Shown here one piece after another: positions 35,062-43,634 of a DNA stretch of 56,191 nt. The notes beneath the pieces are model-generated. The model ran no database searches. It was given only the letters and a program-made list of their open reading frames with translations, and was not told the DNA's origin. The number at the start of each line of letters is the position of its first letter. Positions within the stretch are counted from its first letter, which is position 1. Origin of the DNA: Phycisphaerales bacterium (lineage in GTDB: Bacteria > Planctomycetota > Phycisphaerae > Phycisphaerales > SM1A02); NCBI GenBank assembly GCA_014238965.1, contig JABAAC010000200.1:1-56191 (forward strand), read 5' to 3'. Position numbers and translations under genes: made by a program.

Positions 35062-36027
35062 TCACTCCAAAGTGGCATTGCCGTCGCTGAGTTGCGGAGC
35101 CAAGCCTGCCCGCCGGCGATGCGGCGGCTCGTTGTAAATATGCCCGGCGTTTGGATTCGACGGGTCGTAGACGAAGGCTTCGCGATTGCGTATGAAGTCC
35201 TTCACATAGCGAGTGGGGATGGCAAAGCCCAGTGCTTCGCCTCCAAGAATGCCCATATTCGTAATACCGATCACTTCACCGCGTGTATTAAAAAGCGGCC
35301 CGCCAGAGTTACCTGGATTGATCGCGGCATCAGTCTGCACGTAACTCAAGCCCTCAAAATTGCGCTGCGTCGTAGAGATGACGCCTTGGCTGGTGGTCTG
35401 TTCCATGCCTAAAGGGTTGCCGATGGCAAAAACTGGCTGACCGACCTCAATGGTTTCGAATCGCTCAAGTGGCGACCACGAGAACGTGCCACCATCGGGG
35501 TGCGTGACGCGAAGTAGGCCAAGATCCAAGTGATTGTTGACTGCAATAATCTCAACGTCCTTGATTGTCGTTCGCTTAAGTGTGCCATCAGTCTGCGGCA
35601 ACCACGTGACAACCTGCAGATCACGCTCCCCTTGAATGACATGTGCATTGGTGATGAGATAGCCATCATCATTCACAATCACGCCGGACCCAAGTCCTGA
35701 GGAGGTACGTACAAGCACCACGCTGGGCTTGACCCGTGCCGCCTGCTGACGAATGCTCAATTCCGAAGGATTATCCACCGTGTGAAAGAGCGAATCCTGC
35801 GTCGAGCGTGCTTGCTCGAGGGTTCCCTCGATCGTCACGTCCACAATCTGAGCATTGGGAATTTCGACGATTTGTGTACCCAGATCAATCCAGAGACTGT
35901 GCTCGTTCTGCTTGATCACGGTACCGATGATTTCGGCATTCCCATCAAGTTTCACAACGTCCCCGCGGGCAATAGCCCCCAGGCACACACAAGCAAGGAT
36001 AGATGACGACAGTTGAGTTCGAAGCAT
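35062..36027 (-). CDS. Exported trypsin-like serine protease (HtrA/DegP type, no PDZ)
   Basis: This 321-residue protein has a signal peptide and a small N-terminal beta domain near 22-68 (VVKLDGNAEIIGTVI... VEIPNAQIVDV). An S1C protease domain follows, with the triad H129 (TNAHV), D168 (NNHLDLGLL) and S241 (GNSGGPL). The protein ends about 80 residues after the serine without a PDZ domain, unlike DegP. ATG 36027 was chosen because TACACT lies 8 nt before it; GTG 36033 is closer to that -10. The small N-terminal domain is common in planctomycete proteins and may bind ligand or cell wall, which is inferred. Confidence 0.9.
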   Translation of the reverse strand: MLRTQLSSSILACVCLGAIARGDVVKLDGNAEIIGTVIKQNEHSLWIDLGTQIVEIPNAQIVDVTIEGTLEQARSTQDSLFHTVDNPSELSIRQQAARVKPSVVLVRTSSGLGSGVIVNDDGYLITNAHVIQGERDLQVVTWLPQTDGTLKRTTIKDVEIIAVNNHLDLGLLRVTHPDGGTFSWSPLERFETIEVGQPVFAIGNPLGMEQTTSQGVISTTQRNFEGLSYVQTDAAINPGNSGGPLFNTRGEVIGITNMGILGGEALGFAIPTRYVKDFIRNREAFVYDPSNPNAGHIYNEPPHRRRAGLAPQLSDGNATLE

Positions 36028-36041
36028 GGCCACTGAGTGTA
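36028..36041 (-). promoter_or_regulatory. Leaderless-type -10 for the protease gene
   Basis: TACACT (36041-36036 on the minus strand) ends 8 nt before ATG 36027, and no SD is present. Confidence 0.45.
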
Positions 36042-36093
36042 TCCGCTGCGGGGCCTTGGTCTGTGTCCTACGATGCCCATTCTGGAGACACCC

Positions 36094-38349
36094 ATGCTTT
36101 TGACACTGCTGCTTTCCTTCTCATCGCTGCACCTCGCCCAAGCGGCCGATCCCCCGCCACTAAGCGACTGGTTCGGCTTCCAGAGCATGGATGTCCTTCC
36201 CGTTGGAGACAACCCAGGCCCAATGCTCGTAGCGGATGTCGATGGTGATGGACTGTTGGACATTGTGGTTGGCAACAATCGCCGCAGTCGCATTGAAGTA
36301 CTGCGCCGGCGGCCCGAATCCGAACAACTTGAATCACCTGGCCCAGCCAAAGGCATTAATGAGTTCCCCGATCATCCCGATTGGGAACGGCAATTGATCC
36401 CACTGCCAAACCAAATCAATGGAATCATCGTGCATGATGTGAACGATGACGGCCGAGGCGACTTTATCCTTGGTGGTGCGCCGGGCCGGATCACAATATT
36501 GCTCCAAGAAAGCGACGGCTCGTTCCAACAAGCCACAAAGCGTGACGTTCGAAACTTGGCTGCCAACCAGTCCGCATTCACCCTTGCCGATATTGAAGGA
36601 GACAATGGACCGGAGTTGCTGTCCATCGTCGACGGCGAGCTCGCATGGTGGCCACTAGAAGGCACACGCCTTGGTGGAATGCAACGACGACCCTCGGGCG
36701 TCAACCTCGCTGGGATCGTACCTGCTGACTATGACGGCGATGGCATGATTGACGTTGCCGGAATAGCTCCAGACGACGACGCCCCGATTCGTATCTGGTT
36801 TGCACAAAACGATGGAGACACTCGTGGTCTCGGTGTGCAATCACCCTTTGAAATGCCGCCACTCATTGAATTTGAGGCGGTCGGTCAATCTGATGCTGAG
36901 GCCGAACGAATTGCAGTCATTGAACGTCAGACCCAGCGCATCGTGTTGTACGACGTCGTGCGGTCGAAAGGGAACGGCGAAGCTGCAGTGGGCCTTTTTG
37001 GGTTTGCCGATCCGGGCAATCGTGACCGCTCAATCGTGCTTGCCGATGTAGATCAAGATGGCTTGACTGACGTCATTGCCGCAGACACCAAAGGCAATGC
37101 GATTGCCATCTATCGGCAACGGGCAGGCACAGGACTGTTGCCACCAACAACCTCTCCCACAGTCGCCGAAGTTGACGGAATGGCCGTCATTCCAGCATCA
37201 GGCGATCACCCACCGGAGCTTGTGGTGCTGTCGACCAAAGAGAGCTTCGTGGGACGATCCCCGCTATCAGGTGAGCGCATCGTTTCCTTTCCTCAAGCCA
37301 TTCCAGGCGAGCAGGGCTGGGCCCCGAAGGCCATCGGCGTCACCAGTGTTGAGGGCGCACCGGTGTTGGTCATCGTTCGCAACAAGGCTCGCAAGTACAC
37401 GCTCGACTTGACGCCAGCGCATGGCGGCGACACCACGAGCATCGACCTAGGGTCTCTCAGTCGTGCCCCAAACGATGTGTTGATGGCAGACGTCGATCAG
37501 GATGGCCGCACCGATGTGCTGCTCCTGACCAACGATCGCCCCATGACGCTGGTCCTGGCAGAGCCTGATGGCGAATGGACCGTACTTGAGAAGGATGACA
37601 TGGGCCAATACGGCTTGGTTGGCGCGTCATCGTCGGCCGCCATGTCCGCACGCGACGTTGACGGCGACGGCATGATGGAACTTCTCAGTGCGGACAGTAA
37701 TTACATTCGAGCCCTTCGGTACAACCGCGACGGCGATGCCCCAGGCTGGCAGGTCGTCGAGCAAATCAATACAGAAGACCCAGAGGCTGAACTCAACGCA
37801 GTGACCATTATGGACGAGGCCATTGTGGCTGCTGACTCAGAATCGAATCACCTGCTGGTGCTTAAACCCACTGAACAAGGTTGGTCACAAACCGATTCGA
37901 TCGCGATGCACGGCATTCATCCTCGCCAACTGCGATCAGGCGTTCTGAACGGAGACGATGCCACAACAATGCTTGCTGTTGGCGAAGACTCAATGGCAAC
38001 AATCTCCTTGTCCGGCGAACGCACCGTACTGAAGGAAGTAGCAGCTTGGCGTAGTGGTCTTGAGCACCATGCACCGCACGAACTGGCCATCGGTGATGTC
38101 AATAGCGATGGCCGCGGCGATATGGTTGCACTCGACGCTGGCGAGCAAATGTTTGAAATCTTCACGTTCTCAGACGCGGGACGGATGCTGCATGCAACAG
38201 GCTTTCCGGTCTTCGAATCGAAGCTCTTCCAAGGCAGCGAAGGCCGCGAATATCAACCTCGACAAGTCGTGCTACAAGACGTCACAGGAGACGGCAACAT
38301 CGATGTCGTGTTACTTGTCCACGATCGAGTGCTTGTCTACGCGCAGTAA
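36094..38349 (+). CDS. Exported FG-GAP/VCBS repeat protein
   Basis: This 751-residue protein has a signal peptide (MLLTLLLSFSSLHLAQA) followed by FG-GAP/VCBS blades with D.DGDG..D calcium loops at several places (VDGDGLLD, DYDGDGMID, VDQDGLTD, VDGDGMME, VNSDGRGD). It probably forms one or two beta-propellers on the cell surface or in the periplasm. Unlike the proteins at 4022-15336 it has no ASPIC/UnbV domain. ATG 36094 was chosen because GGAG stands 6 nt before it and the signal peptide starts there. A TACGAT at 36070-36075 could be its -10. The function is unknown. Confidence 0.87.
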   Translation: MLLTLLLSFSSLHLAQAADPPPLSDWFGFQSMDVLPVGDNPGPMLVADVDGDGLLDIVVGNNRRSRIEVLRRRPESEQLESPGPAKGINEFPDHPDWERQLIPLPNQINGIIVHDVNDDGRGDFILGGAPGRITILLQESDGSFQQATKRDVRNLAANQSAFTLADIEGDNGPELLSIVDGELAWWPLEGTRLGGMQRRPSGVNLAGIVPADYDGDGMIDVAGIAPDDDAPIRIWFAQNDGDTRGLGVQSPFEMPPLIEFEAVGQSDAEAERIAVIERQTQRIVLYDVVRSKGNGEAAVGLFGFADPGNRDRSIVLADVDQDGLTDVIAADTKGNAIAIYRQRAGTGLLPPTTSPTVAEVDGMAVIPASGDHPPELVVLSTKESFVGRSPLSGERIVSFPQAIPGEQGWAPKAIGVTSVEGAPVLVIVRNKARKYTLDLTPAHGGDTTSIDLGSLSRAPNDVLMADVDQDGRTDVLLLTNDRPMTLVLAEPDGEWTVLEKDDMGQYGLVGASSSAAMSARDVDGDGMMELLSADSNYIRALRYNRDGDAPGWQVVEQINTEDPEAELNAVTIMDEAIVAADSESNHLLVLKPTEQGWSQTDSIAMHGIHPRQLRSGVLNGDDATTMLAVGEDSMATISLSGERTVLKEVAAWRSGLEHHAPHELAIGDVNSDGRGDMVALDAGEQMFEIFTFSDAGRMLHATGFPVFESKLFQGSEGREYQPRQVVLQDVTGDGNIDVVLLVHDRVLVYAQ

Positions 38350-38350
38350 A

Positions 38351-38388
38351 CTAGGGCAATACGCCCAAGCTAGGGCAATGCGCCCAAG
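38351..38388. repeat. Two tandem 19-nt repeats with hairpin potential
   Basis: The unit CTAGGGCAATACGCCCAAG occurs twice head to tail (38351-38369 and 38370-38388) with one mismatch (A/G). Each copy holds GGGC...GCCC and can fold as a short hairpin. It lies between convergent genes and may act as a bidirectional terminator. Confidence 0.6.
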
Positions 38389-38408
38389 CCTTCGAACCTT
38401 GAGCGTGC

Positions 38409-39557
38409 TCAACGCTCGGCAATTGGCACGTAGTTTGCGCCGTGAGGCCCGGTGTATTGGCAGCGTGGGCGAATCAATCGATTGTCCGATCGTCGCTCCA
38501 TGGCATGCGCAACCCAACCAGCGTTCCGACTCAGTGCAAATACTGGCGTAAACAAGTCGATTGCCAGCCCCATGGAAAAGTACGTTGTCGCCGAATAGAA
38601 GTCCACGTTGGGATGGATCCCCTTGGCGCCGACCTCTCGCTCCATGACGCCCTCAATGGCACTGCTCATCGCGTAAAGATCCTCATTGCCCGTCTCCTGG
38701 GCAATCGCCTGCGCAAACGTCTTGAGGAAGGTCGCCCGTGGATCGACGGCTCGATACACACGATGGCCAAAGCCAGGCACCTTCTCCTTACGAGCGAGCC
38801 GGCCCATGACAAAGGCCTCCACATCGTCCACTGAAGAAATGCTTTGCAGCATATTCATGACGCGCTCATTGGCACCACCGTGCAATGGCCCCCGAAGGGT
38901 CCCAATCGCTCCAGTCACCGCAGAGTACATGTCGCTCTCGGTTCCAACAGCCACCATTGTGGCGAAGGTTGAAGCGTTAATGCCGTGATCAGCATGCAGA
39001 ATGAGGCAGACATCTAGCGCTCGCGAGGTTGCCTCGCCGGGCATCTCACCATTGAGCATGTGCAGAAAGTCCACCGCAATGGTGTTATTGACATCTGCGT
39101 GAATGATCTCTTCCCCACGTCGAAGGCGATCAAATCCGGCAATAATGGCGGGCGTCTTGGCGAGCACGCGCATCGCCTTGTTCATCTCCGCTTCGTCTGA
39201 TGTCTCGTTGCAGTTGGGATCCTCCAACGCAATAGCGGACACCAAAGTGCGAACGACATGCATTGGCGATGCAGATACTGGCATCGACCTCAGCAGTGTC
39301 AGCATGGCTTCTGATAGCCCGTAATTGGCTCGAAGTTGAGCCGTAAATGCGTCCAATTCAGCCGCCGTAGGCAGTCGGTCATTGAGCAGCAGCCAGCACG
39401 TCTCTTCAAAGGTCGAATACCGCGCAAGATCATCAATATCGATGCCGACGTATTCGAGAACCCCCTTTTGCCCATCGATCCATGACTTGGTGGACTCACC
39501 AATGATGGTGTGGTCCAAACCCTTGTCCATGGTCATCGCCATTGTCGCATCGGCCAT
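38409..39557 (-). CDS. gltA: Citrate synthase
   Basis: This 382-residue enzyme condenses acetyl-CoA and oxaloacetate in the TCA cycle. The catalytic residues are visible: His in LHADHGIN, His in VPGFGHRVY and Asp in NVDFYS; GPLHGGANE is also conserved. The length fits the short (dimeric) type also seen in 2-methylcitrate synthases, so propionyl-CoA use cannot be excluded, but no prp genes are nearby. It is monocistronic, with TATACT far upstream (39734-39729), which would give a leader of about 165 nt. Confidence 0.95.
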   Translation of the reverse strand: MADATMAMTMDKGLDHTIIGESTKSWIDGQKGVLEYVGIDIDDLARYSTFEETCWLLLNDRLPTAAELDAFTAQLRANYGLSEAMLTLLRSMPVSASPMHVVRTLVSAIALEDPNCNETSDEAEMNKAMRVLAKTPAIIAGFDRLRRGEEIIHADVNNTIAVDFLHMLNGEMPGEATSRALDVCLILHADHGINASTFATMVAVGTESDMYSAVTGAIGTLRGPLHGGANERVMNMLQSISSVDDVEAFVMGRLARKEKVPGFGHRVYRAVDPRATFLKTFAQAIAQETGNEDLYAMSSAIEGVMEREVGAKGIHPNVDFYSATTYFSMGLAIDLFTPVFALSRNAGWVAHAMERRSDNRLIRPRCQYTGPHGANYVPIAER

Positions 39558-39728
39558 CGCATCTCACCCTTCCATGCGCACGTTCGCGCTGTCTTCTTCG
39601 AAGCAGCGTCGCTGCCATCTATTCTTCAGCGCCACGCTGACCACAAGTCTGGAACCACTTTGGCACCACCTGCAGACCCCCCCTCGCCACCACGTCAGCG
39701 GCACGCCAAGAACTTCACTGAGTCCCGC

Positions 39729-39759
39729 AGTATAGCAGCCCGCGGGCACCCTCCATCAA
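39729..39759 (-). promoter_or_regulatory. Candidate citrate synthase promoter
   Basis: On the minus strand TTGATG (39759-39754) and TATACT (39734-39729) are separated by 19 bp. The spacing is a little long, but the -10 is strong. Confidence 0.4.
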
Positions 39760-39769
39760 GACCACTTCG

Positions 39770-39782
39770 TAAACTCAGAGAC
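39770..39782 (+). promoter_or_regulatory. Leaderless-type -10 for the rhomboid gene
   Basis: TAAACT (39770-39775) ends 7 nt before ATG 39783, and no SD is present. Confidence 0.45.
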
Positions 39783-40973
39783 ATGTTTATCCCTCTAGGC
39801 ACAGATAGAGCTATGCGCCGCCGACCTCGCGCTTGCGAAGCGCTGCTCATGATCACTATCGGCGCCTACGTCCTGGTGATGCTCGCAGGTCTCCTCGATC
39901 CGGATATGGCTACCCGAATCATTGACATGATGACGCTAGAGCGAGGTGCCACAACAAGTGCCCCGTGGACCTTCATCACCTATCAGTTCGCGCACGACAA
40001 CCCGTTCATCGGCGATTCCAACGGCAGTGGCTTGTATCGATTGCTTCACCTAGCCTTCAACATGGTTGGCCTATGGGTATTTGGTCGTCCATTGGAAGAT
40101 CGCATTGGTCATGTTGGCTTCTTAGCGCTGTACCTTGGCGGTGGCGTCATCGCCGGCGCAGGCCACCTGCTTGACTCACCAGCACCAGTCCTTGGCGCAA
40201 GCGGAAGTGTGTGCGCGCTTGTGGGTGCATTTGCCATGCTGTTGCCTCGCGTACACATTCGCATTTTGGTCATCTTCATTCTCATTGGCATTTGGTCCAT
40301 TCCTGCAACCTGGGTCATCGCCTTCTGGATGGTGATGGATCTGGTTGGCTTCGCTGGTGCGGGCGATGGCGCAACTGCGTACGCCGCCCATCTTGGTGGC
40401 TATGCCGCTGGCCTCTTGACAGGCATCAGCCTGCTGGTACTTGGCCGCACAACCGGCGATGACGTTGATGCGCTCTGGATGTTTAAACAGTGGCGGCGAC
40501 GACAAGCGGCTCGCGCGACCCTCTCACAATCCACACGCTCGGCACCAATGACACCACCGCCTAAAGCTGATGACACAACGCCAGATTCTGTGATGACAAC
40601 AGCGCATTGGCTTCGAGAGGTTGAGGCAGGCATGCGATCTGACCAGCTCGAAGGGGCCATGCGGCGGTGGAAGCGAGAAGCCCCCGATGCGCCCGAGGCA
40701 TGTCTCCCAGCTGCCCCTCAGCTAGATCTGGCGAACCACTTGCAAGCGGCAGGTGACTGGACCACTGCGGCGGACGCCTATCGTCGATTGTTACACCATC
40801 ATCCTGATCATGCAGAAGCCCCCATGGTGCGACTGCTACTTGGCGTCCTGCTTGCACGAAAGCTGCATCGCGCCGACGAAGCCAAAGCGCTCCTGGAACA
40901 AGCACGCAAGGAACTCCGTGATCCAGCGCACGTGCAGTTGGCCGACACTGTGCTGTTGGAGGGGAAGGCATGA
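39783..40973 (+). CDS. Rhomboid intramembrane protease with C-terminal TPR-like tail
   Basis: This 396-residue protein has six membrane helices in residues 18-222. The rhomboid dyad is complete: S140 in GASG and H203 in AAHLGGYAAG; the conserved HLAFNM and the glycine-rich GGGVIAGAGH are also present. Such proteases cut single-pass membrane proteins within the bilayer. The C-terminal 150 residues are cytoplasmic or periplasmic helices with TPR character (AAPQLDLANHLQAAGDWTTAADAYRRLLHHHPDH). ATG 39783 is supported by TAAACT at 7 nt. The stop overlaps trpF by ATGA. Confidence 0.92.
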   Translation: MFIPLGTDRAMRRRPRACEALLMITIGAYVLVMLAGLLDPDMATRIIDMMTLERGATTSAPWTFITYQFAHDNPFIGDSNGSGLYRLLHLAFNMVGLWVFGRPLEDRIGHVGFLALYLGGGVIAGAGHLLDSPAPVLGASGSVCALVGAFAMLLPRVHIRILVIFILIGIWSIPATWVIAFWMVMDLVGFAGAGDGATAYAAHLGGYAAGLLTGISLLVLGRTTGDDVDALWMFKQWRRRQAARATLSQSTRSAPMTPPPKADDTTPDSVMTTAHWLREVEAGMRSDQLEGAMRRWKREAPDAPEACLPAAPQLDLANHLQAAGDWTTAADAYRRLLHHHPDHAEAPMVRLLLGVLLARKLHRADEAKALLEQARKELRDPAHVQLADTVLLEGKA

Positions 40974-41641
40974 GCTGGACCACAACCAACGGCGAGGATA
41001 TTCGCATCAAGATTTGCGGGGTTCGCCACGAAGTCGATATCGACGCGGCTGTCGCGGCCGGCGCTGACGCTATTGGGCTCATTCGTTGCCAAGGCAGTCC
41101 ACGCCATGTCGATCGCGATAGGGCTTCTAGGCTTGCCAAACACTGTGGTGATGCCATTGTGCCCGTGACGCTGCTGGTGAATCCAACGCCCGAGGACTGG
41201 CTTGACCTGCCCACGATCTGGGTGCAACTGCATGGCCAAGAGACCCCCCAGTGTGTTACAGCAGCATCAGCCCAGTACTCAGTGATCAAAGCAGTACCAG
41301 CCCACGACAGCCAGTTGGTGCAGGCGTTTGACGACCACGAAGGAGTGCAACGCCTGCTCATCGATGCCCCACAAGGTGGCAGCGGCGAGTTGTTCGATCA
41401 TGACTCACTTGCCCCACTACGGCATGCAATTCGAACACCGCTGATTATCGCTGGCGGGCTGAACTCCACGAATGTCGCCAAGGCTGTGGCAACACTTCAA
41501 CCTTGGGGCGTCGATGTCAGCAGCGGCGTTGAATCAACGCGAGGGACGAAAGATGCCGCACTGATCAAGGCATTCTGCAAAGCAGCTAGAAGCCACTTTG
41601 GCGACGAACATACTCGCGGGCATGCAGCGGACCGACTCTAG
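40970..41641 (+). CDS. trpF: Phosphoribosylanthranilate isomerase
   Basis: This 223-residue TIM-barrel enzyme isomerises phosphoribosylanthranilate in tryptophan synthesis. IKICGVR near the N-terminus contains the catalytic Cys, and the C-terminal phosphate site GVDVSSGVESTRGTKD is complete, with the acidic residue in LLIDAPQGG. The GG of the phosphate loop (AGGLN) is present. It is coupled to the rhomboid gene by an ATGA overlap. No other trp biosynthesis gene stands next to it, so the pathway genes are dispersed. Confidence 0.94.
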   Translation: MSWTTTNGEDIRIKICGVRHEVDIDAAVAAGADAIGLIRCQGSPRHVDRDRASRLAKHCGDAIVPVTLLVNPTPEDWLDLPTIWVQLHGQETPQCVTAASAQYSVIKAVPAHDSQLVQAFDDHEGVQRLLIDAPQGGSGELFDHDSLAPLRHAIRTPLIIAGGLNSTNVAKAVATLQPWGVDVSSGVESTRGTKDAALIKAFCKAARSHFGDEHTRGHAADRL

Positions 41642-42108
41642 CGATCTGAGCCAAGGGCGACCTTTGTCTTCCCAATGAGCTCAATACCGTCGATTCGCAA
41701 CTGAGTATCTACAGCCTTTGTCATGTCCCACAGTGTCAATGCCGCCGTGGTCGCCGCAGCAAGTGCTTCCATTTCCACACCCGTAGCCTCGACAACCTTT
41801 GCTGAGGCCGTAATGCAAATACAGTCGCACGCTGCACGTTCAAAATGCACGGCGACGTGACGGAGCCCAAGCGTGTGGCACAAGGGAATCAGTCGATCCA
41901 CTTGCTTGGCCGCTTGAATCCCCGCGATACGAGCGACAGCTAGCGCTTCGCCCTTGGGAAGATCTCCAACCATGACTCGATCCAGCGTTTGGGGTGCTGC
42001 GTGAAACATCGCCTGCGCGAACGCCTCTCGAACCATGGCTGGCTTGTTGGATACGTCCACCATGCCTGCGTGCCCCTCCGCATCGATATGTGTGAGCTCA
42101 TCACTCAT
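41638..42108 (-). CDS. moaC: Cyclic pyranopterin monophosphate synthase accessory protein MoaC
   Basis: This 156-residue protein forms cyclic pyranopterin monophosphate with MoaA in molybdenum cofactor synthesis. Clear family motifs are HIDAEGHAGMVDVSNKP at the N-terminus, AGIQAAKQVDRLIPLCHTLGL, and the C-terminal MEALAAATTAALTLWDMTKAVD with IELIGKTKV. ATG 42108 gives the usual family start; ATG 42120 is possible, and a longer frame runs into the amidohydrolase gene. It follows that gene by 17 bp, so the two probably form one transcript. No moaA is adjacent. Confidence 0.95.
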   Translation of the reverse strand: MSDELTHIDAEGHAGMVDVSNKPAMVREAFAQAMFHAAPQTLDRVMVGDLPKGEALAVARIAGIQAAKQVDRLIPLCHTLGLRHVAVHFERAACDCICITASAKVVEATGVEMEALAAATTAALTLWDMTKAVDTQLRIDGIELIGKTKVALGSDR

Positions 42109-42125
42109 GCCATGCAGCATAGAGG

Positions 42126-43610
42126 TCAGCACGCCCCCGTGAGGGAGTACACACAACGGCCTGCAACGAAGACCGCCCAAGGACGGGGCGATGGCTCGTG
42201 GCCTTGCCACGTGAATGGGTCTGCATCCCACACCACGACATCCGCAGGTGCCCCCGGAATCAACCCCTCAGCCGTAGGCAGCATGGTTGCCTCTGCTGCT
42301 GCGAGCGTCATGGCGTGTATCGCAACCTCGTTATCGATGGTCTGGTCCCCATGCAACACTTCACCTGAGACCGTTCGACCCGTAATTGCAGCTGCGAGCG
42401 TGCGCATAGGATCAGGGCTCGTCACAGGCCAATCGGTGCCAAAGGCCAATCTCGCCCCGGCGTTATGCAGCGTCCGCAGAGGCAACATGCGCGCCACACG
42501 CGCCGCACCGAGTGACTCCATCGCCGTGCTGGCGTCTTCAGCGCGATGCGTAGGCTGCACGCTCAGTCGAATCTGAGCAAGGACTTCCAAACTGTCCTCC
42601 GGGACGATCTGGGCATGTTCAATGGTCCCGACAACTGCATCGGGCACATCAACAAGCAGTGCCATCGCTCGTGCCACTGCCGCATCACCGATGGCATGAA
42701 TGGATGGCGCAAGGCCAGCCCTTTGCACTTGTTCACACCACTTCACATCAGTGTTGTCCGCCGCACACTCAACCCATTGGCCACAGTCCCCGCGATCGAG
42801 AAATGGCGTGGCCATGCGAGCCGTGCGGGATCCGAGTGTGCCATCAAAAAATGCCTTGCAGCCAATGACGCGAGGTAATTGGGCAGATCGATTCGCTAAC
42901 CAGCCCACATCCAGTGGTAGCGTTCGATCCAACAACGTCACTGTCGTTCGAAGGGACAACTGCGATGAAACGACATCGAGTACATCCTCAAGTTGCTTGC
43001 GGTACTCCATAGTCCGAATGCCGGTAATGCCCATGCTGTTAAGCCAACCCGAGGCATCCACAACAGCTCGTCGTACGTCCTCAAGGGCTGGTTCGGGAAG
43101 CGCTGGCACCAAGTGCGCCCACGCCTGGGCTTCAACAAGAAGCCCACTTTGGCAGCAAGGCGCATCGGCGGGCAAGTCAAGTCGATCCAACACCGCCTGA
43201 TTGACCACCGCTGCATGCAAATCGCACCGCCAACAGACTGTCGGCCGATCGCCCATGGCAGCAAGCCAACGCTTCGTTGGCGTAGAGGCACCATCGCCCC
43301 ACTGCGACTCATTCCAGCCCTGTGCGATAAGCCACTCTCCAGCGGGCAAGGCTCGATGCGCACGCTCCAATGTTGCCTCAAATGGAGCCCGACCCCCCAC
43401 ATTCGATAGGTCGATACCCCCGCGCGACTGGGCCCCCATGACGAAATGGACATGGGCATCAACGAGGCCAGGGGTGGCAACTCGTCCGCCGCAATCGAAT
43501 GCTGAACCACCACTTGATGCTGCGATACACCCATCCACAATCGGCAACTCGGTGCGCCAACACCCATCACCAACCCAGACACGGACATTTTGCAGGTGCA
43601 TTGACTCCAT
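42126..43610 (-). CDS. YtcJ-type amidohydrolase
   Basis: This 494-residue metal-dependent hydrolase has the Amidohydro_3 architecture. The metal site HVHF stands after ATPGLVDAH near residue 52. A WRCDLHAAVVN stretch, IHAIGDAAV, the conserved GTDWPV and the late SPDP motif follow. YtcJ relatives cleave cyclic amides or N-formyl groups; the substrate cannot be told from sequence. No signal peptide is seen, so it is cytoplasmic. ATG 43610 has TAGCAT at 8 nt; ATG 43601 (MHLQN) is the alternative. It is divergent from a lipoprotein gene and followed by moaC. Confidence 0.9.
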   Translation of the reverse strand: MESMHLQNVRVWVGDGCWRTELPIVDGCIAASSGGSAFDCGGRVATPGLVDAHVHFVMGAQSRGGIDLSNVGGRAPFEATLERAHRALPAGEWLIAQGWNESQWGDGASTPTKRWLAAMGDRPTVCWRCDLHAAVVNQAVLDRLDLPADAPCCQSGLLVEAQAWAHLVPALPEPALEDVRRAVVDASGWLNSMGITGIRTMEYRKQLEDVLDVVSSQLSLRTTVTLLDRTLPLDVGWLANRSAQLPRVIGCKAFFDGTLGSRTARMATPFLDRGDCGQWVECAADNTDVKWCEQVQRAGLAPSIHAIGDAAVARAMALLVDVPDAVVGTIEHAQIVPEDSLEVLAQIRLSVQPTHRAEDASTAMESLGAARVARMLPLRTLHNAGARLAFGTDWPVTSPDPMRTLAAAITGRTVSGEVLHGDQTIDNEVAIHAMTLAAAEATMLPTAEGLIPGAPADVVVWDADPFTWQGHEPSPRPWAVFVAGRCVYSLTGAC

Positions 43611-43624
43611 GTGGACCGATGCTA
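43611..43624 (-). promoter_or_regulatory. Leaderless-type -10 for the amidohydrolase
   Basis: TAGCAT (43624-43619 on the minus strand) ends 8 nt before ATG 43610. It shares bases with the opposite-strand TACCCT. Confidence 0.45.
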
Positions 43625-43634
43625 CCCTTCCATG
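43623..43634 (+). promoter_or_regulatory. Leaderless-type -10 for the lipoprotein gene
   Basis: TACCCT (43623-43628) ends 6 nt before ATG 43635, putting +1 on the start codon itself. Confidence 0.4.

Noticed and set aside
38389-38412. TTCGAACC followed by a TTGAGC/GCTCAA hairpin, resembling a tRNA T-loop
   Set aside because: No acceptor stem, D-arm or anticodon arm can be drawn around it; it partly overlaps the citrate synthase stop.
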